Source: Acidobacteriota bacterium
GTDB lineage: Bacteria > Acidobacteriota > Blastocatellia > Pyrinomonadales > Pyrinomonadaceae
Length of the DNA: 64,000 nucleotides
Assembly (NCBI GenBank): GCA_016700175.1
Contig: CP065003.1
Location: 4,226,001 to 4,290,000 of the forward strand
Direction of reading: 5' to 3'
The translations under genes and the position numbers were made by a program. Positions 7,469 through 15,430 of this stretch are shown one piece after another. The notes beneath the pieces were generated by a model. That model was not told the origin of the DNA and did no database searches. It saw only the letters and a program-made list of their open reading frames with translations. Every line of letters starts with the position of its first letter. Position 1 is the stretch's first letter.

Positions 7469-8134
7469 ATGTCGAAGATCATCGTTCTCATCGGCGCCCC
7501 CGGCGCGGGCAAGGGGACACAGGCCAGACTTCTGGAATCGAGGCTTGGGATTCCTCAGATCTCCACCGGGGACATGTTCCGGGAGATGAAGAACTCAGAC
7601 ACGCGCCTGGCGCGCGAGGTCCAGGAGATAATGGCATCCGGAAAGCTTGTTCCGGACGCGCTGACGTACGAGATGGTCCGCGAGAGGACCGCAAGGCCGG
7701 ACTGCCGCGCCACCTTCGTTCTCGACGGATTTCCCCGGACCGCAGTCCAGGCGGAGATGCTTGAGTCTCTTTCGGACGAACTCGGAAAGCCCGTGGTCGC
7801 GATTCAGATCGACGTGCCGATGGAGATCCTCGAAAAGAGGCTTACCGGGCGAAGAAGCTGCCCGGAATGCGGCGAGATATACAACATTTTCTTCAAGGCC
7901 CCGAAAAGCGAGGGGTACTGCGATCTGCATCCCCGGGCGGAACTGGTCCAGCGCGCTGACGATACCGAGGAGAAGGTGAAGGTCAGGCTTGAGACGTACG
8001 AAGACAACACGAAGCCTTTGCTCGAGTATTACCGGAGCTCCGGAAGGCTTGAGACGGTGGACGGAAGCCGCGACCCTGAGGAGATCTACAAGGAGATCGA
8101 GTCTCTCATCGGCTCGGCCAACGCGACCGTCTGA
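7469..8134 (+). CDS. adk: Adenylate kinase with CCCH-type zinc LID
   Basis: Converts AMP + ATP to two ADP in the cytoplasm. P-loop GAPGAGKGTQA at residues 9-19, AMP-binding ISTGDMFRE and DGFPRT. The LID contains C131, C134, C151 and H154 (CPEC...CDLH), so the usual fourth zinc cysteine appears to be replaced by histidine. It has 221 residues from the ATG at 7469; an ATG two codons earlier (7463) is also possible, but MSKIIVLIGAPG fits the family better. It sits in the secY-adk-map-infA arrangement. Confidence 0.97.
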   Translation: MSKIIVLIGAPGAGKGTQARLLESRLGIPQISTGDMFREMKNSDTRLAREVQEIMASGKLVPDALTYEMVRERTARPDCRATFVLDGFPRTAVQAEMLESLSDELGKPVVAIQIDVPMEILEKRLTGRRSCPECGEIYNIFFKAPKSEGYCDLHPRAELVQRADDTEEKVKVRLETYEDNTKPLLEYYRSSGRLETVDGSRDPEEIYKEIESLIGSANATV

Positions 8135-8263
8135 GGTCGGCGGCGGACTGTCAGGCACGGGACAAGCCGGTTCCAGCCGGCATTGTGTTTTTCAAGGAGC
8201 CCCGTGACGGGAACCGAAAGCGGATTCATAAGGAAGTATTCGCAGGTCCTTTTGGGCAGGCAT

Positions 8264-9061
8264 ATGATCATTGCCAAATCAAAGAGCGATCTTGACAAGA
8301 TGCGCAGGGTCGGAGAACTGATCGCGGGCGTGCGTGAAACGCTTCGCGGAATGGTAGAACCCGGCATTTCGACTCTCGAGCTGAACAACGCGGCGGAGAA
8401 GATGATCCGCGACGCAGGCGCCTATCCGACGTTTCTTGGCTATCACGGCTATCCGTACTCGATCTGCGCTTCGGTCAACGAGGCGGTCGTGCACGGATTT
8501 CCCTCGGAGTATGTGCTGAAGGAAGGCGACATATTCTCGATGGACATGGGCGCGACGCTAGAGGGGTTCGTGGGCGACACGGCGACGACCGTACCGCTCG
8601 GGGAGATCGAGGAGGAAACCGCCCAGCTGTTGAAGGTAACCGAGGAGAGCCTGCATCTCGCGATCGAACAGTGCGTTCCCGGCGGGAATGTGGGTGATAT
8701 CGGATGGGCGATCCAGACCCACGCCGAGAAGTACGGCTACGGCATCGTCCGCGGCTATACGGGACACGGCATCGGCCGCAATATGCACGAGGCGCCGCAA
8801 ATACCTAACTACGGGCGCCGCGGAACGCGCGAGAAGATCCGGGCCGGATTCGTTTTCGCCATTGAACCGATGCTGAACCTTGGCACTGCGGACACGAAGA
8901 CGCTCTCCGACGGCTGGACGGTAGTCACGGCGGACGGGAAGATGTCCGCCCATTTTGAGCACACGGTCGCGATAACCGAATCGGGGCCGGAGATCCTGAC
9001 GCTCACGAAGGAGCAGAAGCAGGAATCCAGAGGCGGGAAAGGTGAAACGGCCTCGGCCTAA
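8264..9061 (+). CDS. map: Type I methionine aminopeptidase
   Basis: Removes the initiator methionine from nascent proteins. It has 265 residues from the ATG at 8264 (MIIAKSKSDLDKMRR). The open frame reaches back to 8183, but that N-terminal stretch is not family-like. Metal ligands sit in the expected blocks: DMGATLEGFVGDTATT (two Asp), GHGIGRNMHEAP (His), FAIEPML (Glu) and AHFEHTVAI (Glu). A Ser/Lys-rich C-terminal tail of about 20 residues is extra. It lies between adk and infA. Confidence 0.97.
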   Translation: MIIAKSKSDLDKMRRVGELIAGVRETLRGMVEPGISTLELNNAAEKMIRDAGAYPTFLGYHGYPYSICASVNEAVVHGFPSEYVLKEGDIFSMDMGATLEGFVGDTATTVPLGEIEEETAQLLKVTEESLHLAIEQCVPGGNVGDIGWAIQTHAEKYGYGIVRGYTGHGIGRNMHEAPQIPNYGRRGTREKIRAGFVFAIEPMLNLGTADTKTLSDGWTVVTADGKMSAHFEHTVAITESGPEILTLTKEQKQESRGGKGETASA

Positions 9062-9131
9062 CTTGAATGTCACAGTGAAACAGAGTAACATTTACGGTTT
9101 GTCCGACCAGCCATAGTTGGTCATAGACGTT

Positions 9132-9356
9132 ATGTCGAAAGAAGAAGCTATAGAAGTGACGGCCACCGTGATCGACACGCTTCCGAACGCGCTGTTCAAG
9201 GTGCAGTTGGATGACAACAAGGATCACGAGGTGCTGGCTCATATTTCGGGGAAAATGCGCAAACATTTCATACGCATACTTCCGGGCGACAGGGTCCTTG
9301 TGGAGCTTTCGCCGTACGATCTGAGCCGCGGCCGTATCACCTACCGCTACAAGTAG
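9132..9356 (+). CDS. infA: Translation initiation factor IF-1
   Basis: OB-fold factor that occupies the 30S A site during initiation. The start is set at 9132 (MSKEEAIEVTATVIDTLPN), giving 74 residues against the usual 72; five codons upstream of it are also open. The core HEVLAHISGKMRKHFIRILPGDRVLVELSPYDLSRGRITYR is diagnostic. It precedes rpmJ and rpsM, the standard order. Confidence 0.97.
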   Translation: MSKEEAIEVTATVIDTLPNALFKVQLDDNKDHEVLAHISGKMRKHFIRILPGDRVLVELSPYDLSRGRITYRYK

Positions 9357-9386
9357 TTAGCTGGGTGAACGATCGGGAGATCTGAT

Positions 9387-9500
9387 ATGAAAGTCCGTCC
9401 GTCAGTCAAGAAGATTTGCGACAAGTGCAAGATCATCCACCGCAAGGGCGTGGTGAGGGTGATCTGCGAGAACCCTAAGCACAAACAGCGCCAGGGTTAG
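9387..9500 (+). CDS. rpmJ: 50S ribosomal protein L36 (zinc type)
   Basis: Smallest large-subunit protein, 37 residues, MKVRPSVKKICDKCKIIHRK continuing to ...KQRQG. The zinc ligands C11, C14, C27 and H32 are all present, so this is the zinc-binding (C+) form. A GGGAGA ribosome-binding site at about 9374-9379 precedes the ATG. It sits 30 bases after infA and 20 bases before rpsM. Confidence 0.97.
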   Translation: MKVRPSVKKICDKCKIIHRKGVVRVICENPKHKQRQG

Positions 9501-9520
9501 TTCAGGAGTAGACACAGATT

Positions 9521-9904
9521 ATGGCTCGTATTGCAGGAGTTGATTTGCCGCTTCAGAAGCGGTCTCAGATCGGGTTGACCTACATATTCGGTGTCGGGAA
9601 GTCGAGGGCGACCGAGATCCTGACCCAGGCCGATGTCGATTTGAACACGAAGGTCAAGGACCTCAGTGAAGAGGAGCTGGCGCGTATCCGCAGCATCATC
9701 GACGAACAGGGCGACGTGGAGGGAGACCTCCGGAAGAGGCGCCAGATGGACATCAAGCGTTTGATGGACATCGGATGCTACCGCGGCCTGAGGCACAGGC
9801 GCGGGCTTCCCGTGCGCGGTCAAAGGACGAGCACCAACGCGAGGACCAGGAAAGGGCCGAAGCGCGCGGCAGTCGCCAAGAAGAAGGCTCCGGGCAAGAA
9901 ATAA
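9521..9904 (+). CDS. rpsM: 30S ribosomal protein S13
   Basis: Head protein of the small subunit that contacts L5 and the P-site tRNA. It has 127 residues and begins MARIAGVDLPLQKRSQIGLTYI. The H2TH region (ILTQADVDLNTKVKDLSEEELARIR) and the C-terminal RGLRHRRGLPVRGQRTSTNARTRKG are canonical. The Lys-rich tail reaches toward tRNA. It is the first gene of the classical alpha operon block S13-S11-S4-alpha-L17. Confidence 0.98.
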   Translation: MARIAGVDLPLQKRSQIGLTYIFGVGKSRATEILTQADVDLNTKVKDLSEEELARIRSIIDEQGDVEGDLRKRRQMDIKRLMDIGCYRGLRHRRGLPVRGQRTSTNARTRKGPKRAAVAKKKAPGKK

Positions 9905-9950
9905 CTTGTATTCAGGCGCTTAGGATGATCTGACCGCCGACCGACAGAAA

Positions 9951-10361
9951 ATGGCAAAAGCACAGAAATCGACCAAAGGAAAGAAGAAGGTCTACAAGAA
10001 GAAAGAGAAAAAGAACATCCCGGTCGGGATTGTTCACATTTCGGCCTCCTTCAACAACACCCTGATCTCGATCACGGATCCTGATGGAAACCTGATCGCG
10101 CAGTCCTCGGCCGGCGCAAAGGGCTTCCGCGGCTCGAGAAAGGGAACGCCGTTCGCGGCCCAGCAGGCTGCGTATGACGTGGCGAGGAAGGCACAGGAAG
10201 CCGGAATGCGCGAATGCGAGGTTCGCGTCAAAGGACCGGGCGGCGGGCGCGAGTCGGCGATCAGGGCGATAAACAACGCGGGGATCCGCGTGACGTCGAT
10301 CCGCGACACGACTCCGATCCCGCACAACGGCTGCAGGCCGCCGAAAAGGCGCCGGGTCTGA
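9951..10361 (+). CDS. rpsK: 30S ribosomal protein S11
   Basis: Platform protein of the small subunit. It has 136 residues with a Lys-rich N-terminus, the core GIVHISASFNNTLISITDPDGN, SSAGAKGFRGSRKGTPFAAQ and the signature VKGPGGGRESAIRAINNAGI, ending in TPIPHNGCRPPKRRRV. It is spaced 46 bases after rpsM. The following 150-base spacer contains a REP-like hairpin. Confidence 0.98.
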   Translation: MAKAQKSTKGKKKVYKKKEKKNIPVGIVHISASFNNTLISITDPDGNLIAQSSAGAKGFRGSRKGTPFAAQQAAYDVARKAQEAGMRECEVRVKGPGGGRESAIRAINNAGIRVTSIRDTTPIPHNGCRPPKRRRV

Positions 10362-10388
10362 AGCATAGAGATTTCGTTTGATTAACTC

Positions 10389-10409
10389 GGGCGGGGACGA
10401 GCCCCGCCC
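10389..10409 (+). repeat. REP-like hairpin between rpsK and rpsD
   Basis: GGGCGGGG (10389-10396), a 5-base loop, then CCCCGCCC (10402-10409) form a perfect 8-bp stem, followed by TTAC. A near-identical element (one arm difference) closes the mutS2 gene at 59823-59846. A dispersed repeat inside the ribosomal operon is unusual. It may also slow or process the transcript before rpsD. Confidence 0.6.
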
Positions 10410-10511
10410 TTACGAACGATATATCGAAAGGACGAAGGGTGATCCGTTTCGGCGGATCGCCTGTAAACTTTTCCGTCAATTCAAGATTGATTGGAGGCGA
10501 CAACCTACTAA

Positions 10512-11147
10512 ATGGCTAGATATAGAGATGCGGTGTGCAGGCTTTGCCGCCGTGAAGGTGGAAAATTGTTCCTGAAGGGCGACCGTTGCTACAAGCCTTC
10601 GTGCGCGATCGAAAAACGCGGCACTCAGGCTCCCGGTCAGCACGGTCCGACCGCGCGCAGGCGCATGCTCCAGGGCTACGGAGAGCAGCTTCGCGAGAAG
10701 CAGAAGGTCAAGCGGATCTACTTCGTACTGGAAAAACAGTTCCGGATCTACTTCCAAAAGGCATCCCGTCAAAAAGGCATCACCGGCGAGAACCTTCTCT
10801 TCATGCTCGAGAGAAGGCTCGACAATACCGTTTACAGATCGGGATTCTCGACGTCGCGCCGCCAGGCGAGGCAGCTCGTGAATCACGGGCACGTGCTCGT
10901 CAACGGCCGTAAGGTGGACATCCCCTCCTTCCAGGTGAAGGTCGGCGACGAGATCACCCTGAAGGACACGACGAAAAAGAATCCGCACGTGGAAGGAGCG
11001 TGGCAGACGGCCGTCGGACGCGGCAGGCCGCCCTGGATCACTGCGAACGACGGCGAGATCAGCGCCCTCGTCTCGGACCTTCCGAAGCGCGACGATATCG
11101 ACGGCAATATCAACGAGCAGCTGATCGTTGAGCTCTACAGCAAGTAG
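10512..11147 (+). CDS. rpsD: 30S ribosomal protein S4 (zinc type)
   Basis: Primary assembly protein of the 5' domain of 16S rRNA and, in enterobacteria, alpha-operon repressor. It has 211 residues. C9, C12, C26 and C31 (CRLC...CYKPSC) form the zinc site of the C+ type. The S4 RNA-binding domain is seen in RLDNTVYRSGFSTSRRQARQLVNHGHVLVNGRKVDIPSF. A GGAGGCGAC ribosome-binding site lies 8-17 bases before the ATG. Canonical position before rpoA. Confidence 0.98.
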   Translation: MARYRDAVCRLCRREGGKLFLKGDRCYKPSCAIEKRGTQAPGQHGPTARRRMLQGYGEQLREKQKVKRIYFVLEKQFRIYFQKASRQKGITGENLLFMLERRLDNTVYRSGFSTSRRQARQLVNHGHVLVNGRKVDIPSFQVKVGDEITLKDTTKKNPHVEGAWQTAVGRGRPPWITANDGEISALVSDLPKRDDIDGNINEQLIVELYSK

Positions 11148-11159
11148 TTCGGTTCCGTT

Positions 11160-11197
11160 GGCGAGGGCTGCCCGCGTATTCGCGGGCCGTCCTTGCC
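11160..11197 (+). promoter_or_regulatory. Strong hairpin in the rpsD-rpoA spacer
   Basis: A 17-base left arm (11160-11176) pairs with 11181-11197 around a TATT loop. There are 14 Watson-Crick pairs, 2 G-U wobbles and 1 mismatch, with a GC-rich apex CCCGCG/CGCGGG. It is followed by TTTCGGTGGTTTTA, a loose U-rich stretch, and lies 35 bases before rpoA. Possible roles are partial terminator/attenuator, RNase site or S4-binding target. No sequence evidence separates these. Confidence 0.45.
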
Positions 11198-11231
11198 TTT
11201 CGGTGGTTTTAGACACCTTTAAAAATAAAAT

Positions 11232-12245
11232 ATGACGCAGAACAACCATTGGACAAATTTCCAAATGCCGAGCCGGCTCAACGTCGATTCTGACACTCTC
11301 ACCGAGAGATACGGGAAGTTCTACGCTCAGCCTTTCGAACGGGGCTTCGGTACCACGATCGGCAATTCCATCAGGAGAGCGCTGCTTTCGTCGATCGAAG
11401 GCGCGGCGATCACCGCTGTGAAGATCGAGGGCGTCGAGCACGAGTTCTCCTCGATCAAGGGCGTCACGGAAGACGCCACGGACGTCATCCTCAACCTGAA
11501 GCAGATCCCGTTCACGCTGCACGGAAACGAGCCTAAGACGCTGACGATCAGCAAGTCCGGAGAAGGCGAGGTTACGAGCGCCGACATCGAGGGCGACAGC
11601 GACGTCGAGATCCTGGACAAGGACATCCACATCGCGACGCTCAGCAAGGACGGCGAACTCAACATCGAGATGCGCCTGAAGCGCGGCCGAGGATATGTCT
11701 CTGCGGAGTTCAATAACGACGAAGACCTCTCGCTCGGATACATCCCGATCGATTCGGTGCACACGCCGATCAAGAAGGTCAATTACAACGTCGACAAGAC
11801 CCGTCAGGGATCGAACACGGAGTACGACAAGCTTACGATCGAGGTCTGGACCGACGGTTCGGTCAAGCCCGAGGATTCGATCGGGCTGGCGGCGAAGCTC
11901 GTGAAGGACCATATGTCCATCTTCATCAATTTCGAAGAGGACGAAGAGGAATTCGCTTACGAGGACATCGCGCGTCCGCCTCTGCTCAGGAACGATCTGC
12001 TGGACAGGTCGGTCGACGAGCTCGAGCTTTCGGTCAGGTCATACAACTGCCTGAAGAACGCCGATGTGCGTACGATCCGCGATCTGATCCGCCGCAGCGA
12101 GAAAGAGATGCTGGGCACGAAGAACTTCGGGAAGAAGTCGCTCAACGAGATCAAGGACCTTCTCAACGGAATGGGACTGGATTTCGGAATGGATTTTGAC
12201 GAGGAAGGGAACCCGATCCCGGGATCGGGCGGAAGGGACACCTAG
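11232..12245 (+). CDS. rpoA: DNA-directed RNA polymerase alpha subunit
   Basis: Scaffold for RNA polymerase assembly and contact point for activators. It has 337 residues. The N-terminal dimerisation domain has KFYAQPFERGFGTTIGNSIRRALLSSIEGAAITAVKIEG. An acidic linker near residues 235-245 leads to the C-terminal domain, LLDRSVDELELSVRSYNCLKNADVRTI, then TKNFGKKSLNEIKDLL, which binds UP elements. It ends in a short Gly-rich tail. Standard length and position. Confidence 0.98.
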   Translation: MTQNNHWTNFQMPSRLNVDSDTLTERYGKFYAQPFERGFGTTIGNSIRRALLSSIEGAAITAVKIEGVEHEFSSIKGVTEDATDVILNLKQIPFTLHGNEPKTLTISKSGEGEVTSADIEGDSDVEILDKDIHIATLSKDGELNIEMRLKRGRGYVSAEFNNDEDLSLGYIPIDSVHTPIKKVNYNVDKTRQGSNTEYDKLTIEVWTDGSVKPEDSIGLAAKLVKDHMSIFINFEEDEEEFAYEDIARPPLLRNDLLDRSVDELELSVRSYNCLKNADVRTIRDLIRRSEKEMLGTKNFGKKSLNEIKDLLNGMGLDFGMDFDEEGNPIPGSGGRDT

Positions 12246-12280
12246 TTCCGGGCGCCTGCCCGCGATATTGGTAGAACGCG

Positions 12281-12778
12281 ATGCGACACTTAAAGGCAAA
12301 ACGCAAACTCAACAGGACCCCGGAGCACCGCAAGGCGATGCTCCGCAACATGGCCACCTCGCTTATCAACTCCGAGAAGGAGTACATCGTTACTACGGTG
12401 GAAAAGGCGAAGGAACTTCGTCCGTACGTCGAAAAGGCGATCACTCTGGCGAGAAAGGCCCAGCACCTGAAAGGCGAGGACGCCGCGGCGAAGGAAGTAC
12501 ATCTGAGACGCCGCGCGGCGCAGTATTTCCATTCGGGAAACCGCGGTTTCAAGACCGAACAGAGCCGTTTTCGCGGCCAGGGGAGCGCCGCTCCCGAAAG
12601 GACCGCGGGCGTGAAAGCGGTCAAAAGGCTCTTTGAGGAGCTCGGCGGACGTTACAAGGACCGCAATGGCGGATATACTCGTATCATCCGGATCGGTGAA
12701 AGACGCAAAGGAGACAACGCCGAACTTGCCGTTATCGAGCTGGTCGACAGCCCGCGCGAGATGGCAGCCAAGAGCTAA
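12281..12778 (+). CDS. rplQ: 50S ribosomal protein L17 with internal insertion
   Basis: Large-subunit protein near the tunnel exit. The N-terminal half (MRHLKAKRKLNRTPEHRKAM, LRNMATSLI, TVEKAKELRPYVEKAITLA) and the C-terminal half (LFEELGGRYKDRNGGYTRIIRIGERRKGDNAELAVIELVD) are canonical. Compared with the ~127-residue E. coli protein there are about 36 extra residues between them, roughly residues 60-105, rich in Arg/Lys/Gln/Gly. Total 165 residues. It closes the alpha operon. Confidence 0.95.
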   Translation: MRHLKAKRKLNRTPEHRKAMLRNMATSLINSEKEYIVTTVEKAKELRPYVEKAITLARKAQHLKGEDAAAKEVHLRRRAAQYFHSGNRGFKTEQSRFRGQGSAAPERTAGVKAVKRLFEELGGRYKDRNGGYTRIIRIGERRKGDNAELAVIELVDSPREMAAKS

Positions 12779-12796
12779 CAACCAGGAGCGGACACT

Positions 12797-13330
12797 ATGG
12801 CCTCAGCCACCCAGAAAGAAGACAACGATAAGGGAACCGCAAAAGGAACTCCCGCAACCGAGCCCTCGCTTAACATGGACGAGCTGAGGGAACTCGCGAA
12901 GTTGGTCGACGAGCACGGGTTTACGGATTTTGAGTTCGAGAACGAGAAGATCCGCGTACGGCTGGGCAAGAGCACGGTGATACATCACGCGGCACCGGTG
13001 GTGCCTGCGCATCCCGCGCCGTATGAAGCGCCGGGCGCTCAGCCTGCGGCTCCGGCGGCCGATGCCGCTCCTGAGGCCGACGAGGACGACGGCCTTCACC
13101 AGATCACTTCCCCGATCGTCGGAACATTCTACCGGGCACCCTCGCCGGAGAAGCCGGCTTACGTTAAGGAAGGAGATACCGTATCGCCGGATACGGTCGT
13201 CTGCATCGTCGAAGCAATGAAGCTTATGAACGAGATCCAGGCGGAGATCTCCGGCGAGATCGTCAAGGTTTACGTCGAGAACGCCCAGCCGGTAGAGTTC
13301 GGCCAGCCATTGTTCGGTATCAAAAAATAG
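12797..13330 (+). CDS. accB: Biotin carboxyl carrier protein of acetyl-CoA carboxylase
   Basis: Carries CO2 on biotin for the first step of fatty acid synthesis. It has 177 residues: an N-terminal helix (MDELRELAKLVDEHGFTDFEFEN), a flexible Ala/Pro-rich linker at about residues 65-95, and a biotinyl domain with the EAMKLMNEI motif, where K142 is the biotin attachment site. A GAGCGGACACT spacer precedes the ATG. It is followed by accC, the carboxylase that uses it. The biotin genes bioB/F/D/A lie downstream in the window. Confidence 0.97.
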   Translation: MASATQKEDNDKGTAKGTPATEPSLNMDELRELAKLVDEHGFTDFEFENEKIRVRLGKSTVIHHAAPVVPAHPAPYEAPGAQPAAPAADAAPEADEDDGLHQITSPIVGTFYRAPSPEKPAYVKEGDTVSPDTVVCIVEAMKLMNEIQAEISGEIVKVYVENAQPVEFGQPLFGIKK

Positions 13331-13406
13331 TATCTCTCAGCCGCGACCAGTCAACGGGAACGAAGATTTCACTTCGTGAGGCGAATGTGGGTTGCGGCTT
13401 AACTAT

Positions 13407-14777
13407 ATGAGCAGCCGCGAGATCAAAAAGGTCCTTATCGCGAACCGGGGCGAGATTGCCTGCCGGATAATGTGGACCTGTAAGGAAATGGGCATCAAGA
13501 CGGTGGCTGTCCACTCCGAAGCCGACCGCGACGCGCTGCACGTTCGGTTCGCCGATGAAGCGATCTGCATCGGCAAGCCGCCTTCGGCAGAGAGCTACCT
13601 GAACATCCCCGCGATCATCAGCGCTGCCGAGATAACGAACGTCGACGCCATACATCCCGGATACGGCTTTCTCGCCGAATCGGAGACTTTCGCGTCTATC
13701 AGCGAAGACTGCAACATCAAGTTCATAGGCCCCAGGCCGAACATCATCAAGATGATGGGCGACAAGGTCGAGGCGCGCAGGACGATGCAGGCGGCCGGAG
13801 TCCCGATCCTTCCGGGCAGCCCCGATCCGATCGCGAACACCGACGATGCGCTCAAGATCGCGAAAGAGATCGGATTTCCGCTTATCATCAAGGCCGCCGC
13901 CGGCGGCGGCGGACGCGGGATGAGGATCGTCCGCCAGGAGAAGGACCTTGAGAACCAGCTCCAGACCGCCCAGCAGGAGGCGCTCGCGGCTTTCAAGGAC
14001 GGCTCGGTCTATATAGAGCGGTACATCGAACGGCCGAGGCACATCGAGATCCAGGTGCTCGCGGATGAGCACGGCAACTGTATCCACCTGGGCGAGCGCG
14101 AATGCACGATCCAGCGCCGTCACCAGAAACTGCTCGAAGAGGCGCCTTCCGTCGCGATCAGCGAAAGGCTTCGCGATCAGATGGGCGCCGTCGCCGTAAA
14201 AGCCTGTCAGGAAATCGGTTATTCGAACGCTGGGACGTTCGAGTTCCTGCTCGACGAGGACGGTTCGTTCTATTTCATGGAAATGAACACGAGGATCCAG
14301 GTCGAGCATCCCGTGACGGAGATGGTCACGCTGGCGGACATCGTCTACAACCAGATCCGGGTCGCGATGGGCGAAGAGCTTAAGTACAGGCAAGAAGACG
14401 TTCAGATCGTCGGCCACGCGATCGAATGCAGGATCAACGCCGAAGATCCTGAGAAGTTCACGCCGTCTCCCGGAAGGATCACCGCATTCAACATACCCGG
14501 AGGGCCGGGTGTGCGCGTCGATACGGCGGTCTATCCGGATTACGTGGTGCCGCCGTATTACGATTCGATGATCGCCAAGCTCATCGTCCACGCCAGGACG
14601 CGCGAGACGGCCATCAGGCGTATGAGGCGCGCACTGGAGATGATGGTGATCGAGGGGATCAAGACGACGATCCCGCTTCACCTGAAGATCATGGACGACG
14701 AGCGGTTCCAGAGCGGGAACTTCTCGACCAAGTTCATGGAGGAAATGAACGGCGGTACCCAGAAGACGGCCGCCTAA
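13407..14777 (+). CDS. accC: Acetyl-CoA carboxylase, biotin carboxylase subunit
   Basis: ATP-dependent carboxylation of biotin on AccB. It has 456 residues from the ATG at 13407 (MSSREIKKVLIANRGEIACRI); a TTG five codons earlier is also in frame. The ATP-grasp domain shows IKAAAGGGGRGMRIV. The catalytic region includes HIEIQVLADEHGNCIHLGERECTIQRRHQKLLEEAPS and EMNTRIQVEHPVTEMVT. It pairs with accB 76 bases upstream. No accA/accD is in the window. Confidence 0.97.
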   Translation: MSSREIKKVLIANRGEIACRIMWTCKEMGIKTVAVHSEADRDALHVRFADEAICIGKPPSAESYLNIPAIISAAEITNVDAIHPGYGFLAESETFASISEDCNIKFIGPRPNIIKMMGDKVEARRTMQAAGVPILPGSPDPIANTDDALKIAKEIGFPLIIKAAAGGGGRGMRIVRQEKDLENQLQTAQQEALAAFKDGSVYIERYIERPRHIEIQVLADEHGNCIHLGERECTIQRRHQKLLEEAPSVAISERLRDQMGAVAVKACQEIGYSNAGTFEFLLDEDGSFYFMEMNTRIQVEHPVTEMVTLADIVYNQIRVAMGEELKYRQEDVQIVGHAIECRINAEDPEKFTPSPGRITAFNIPGGPGVRVDTAVYPDYVVPPYYDSMIAKLIVHARTRETAIRRMRRALEMMVIEGIKTTIPLHLKIMDDERFQSGNFSTKFMEEMNGGTQKTAA

Positions 14778-14790
14778 GTGAAAGTGCCGA

Positions 14791-14821
14791 TTGACTTACG
14801 TCGGTCCGGCATTCAGAATAT
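14791..14821 (+). promoter_or_regulatory. Possible promoter upstream of rpsO
   Basis: TTGACT at 14791-14796 followed about 19 bases later by GAATAT (14816-14821). The -35 is good but the -10 and spacing are weak. It lies in the 124-base gap between accC and rpsO, where a separate rpsO-pnp transcript would be expected to start. Confidence 0.3.
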
Positions 14822-14901
14822 AGCCTTTAGAAATCTTTCGCGGTTACCGGCCGTGGCACGCCGGAGTTACTGCGATAAAGGAGTGATCATTTAAGACAGT
14901 T

Positions 14902-15171
14902 ATGCCATCAGCGAAAGAAGTTAAAGAACAGGTAGTAAACGACTACAAGGTCCACGACAACGACACAGGATCTTCACAGGTGCAGATCGCTCTGCTGACG
15001 CAGAGGATCAACGAACTCACCGAGCATTTCAAAGTACACAAGAAAGACAACCACTCGAGGCGCGGACTGCTGAAAATGGTCGCGCGCAGGAGAAAACTGC
15101 TCGATTATCTCAAGCGCCGCAACATAGGCGAATACCACGAGATCATCAAGAAACTGAAATTGAGAAGATAA
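14902..15171 (+). CDS. rpsO: 30S ribosomal protein S15
   Basis: Four-helix protein that nucleates the central-domain platform of the 30S subunit. It has 89 residues. The signature DNDTGSSQVQIALLTQRINELTEHFKVHKKDNHSRRGLLKMVARRRKLLDYLK is complete. In many bacteria it is followed by pnp, as here, with a 259-base spacer. The ATG is preceded by a GGAGTGATC ribosome-binding region 13-20 bases upstream. Confidence 0.98.
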   Translation: MPSAKEVKEQVVNDYKVHDNDTGSSQVQIALLTQRINELTEHFKVHKKDNHSRRGLLKMVARRRKLLDYLKRRNIGEYHEIIKKLKLRR

Positions 15172-15370
15172 CCACAGGCGAAGCCTTTGGCGGACCGCGG
15201 CGCATTCAGATCAAGACCGCGGAACAGCCGGGGTGAAGCCTTTCAAATGACCTCTTCGAGTCAAGACTGAAAAGATCCTTTCGAAGAATCCCAGGGCCAG
15301 GCGCTGAACGTGACAGCAAATTATGCCCCCCTCGGACGAGGATTGCTCTTAGGGTACAAAGTAACCGAAG

Positions 15371-15416
15371 GCGGCAGATATGCTTCACGGCATGAGCATC
15401 TGCCGCTTTTTCTTTT
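15371..15416 (+). terminator. Intrinsic terminator/attenuator immediately upstream of pnp
   Basis: GCGGCAGA (15371-15378) pairs with TCTGCCGC (15399-15406). A further TGCT/AGCA stem sits above a 2-base bulge, with a 10-base loop, and a TTTTTCTTTT run follows (15407-15416). It ends only 14 bases before the pnp ATG and abuts its GAGGAAAC ribosome-binding site. No promoter fits between the two, so pnp transcripts must read through it. That suggests attenuation, or an RNase III-type leader hairpin as known for E. coli pnp. Confidence 0.7.
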
Positions 15417-15430
15417 GAGGAAACCACTAG

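Noticed and set aside
10476..11912. Minus-strand frame of 478 codons opposite rpsD-rpoA
   Set aside because: Antisense shadow spanning two certain genes and their spacer.
13320..14681. Minus-strand frame of 453 codons opposite accC
   Set aside because: Antisense shadow; accC is unambiguous on the plus strand.
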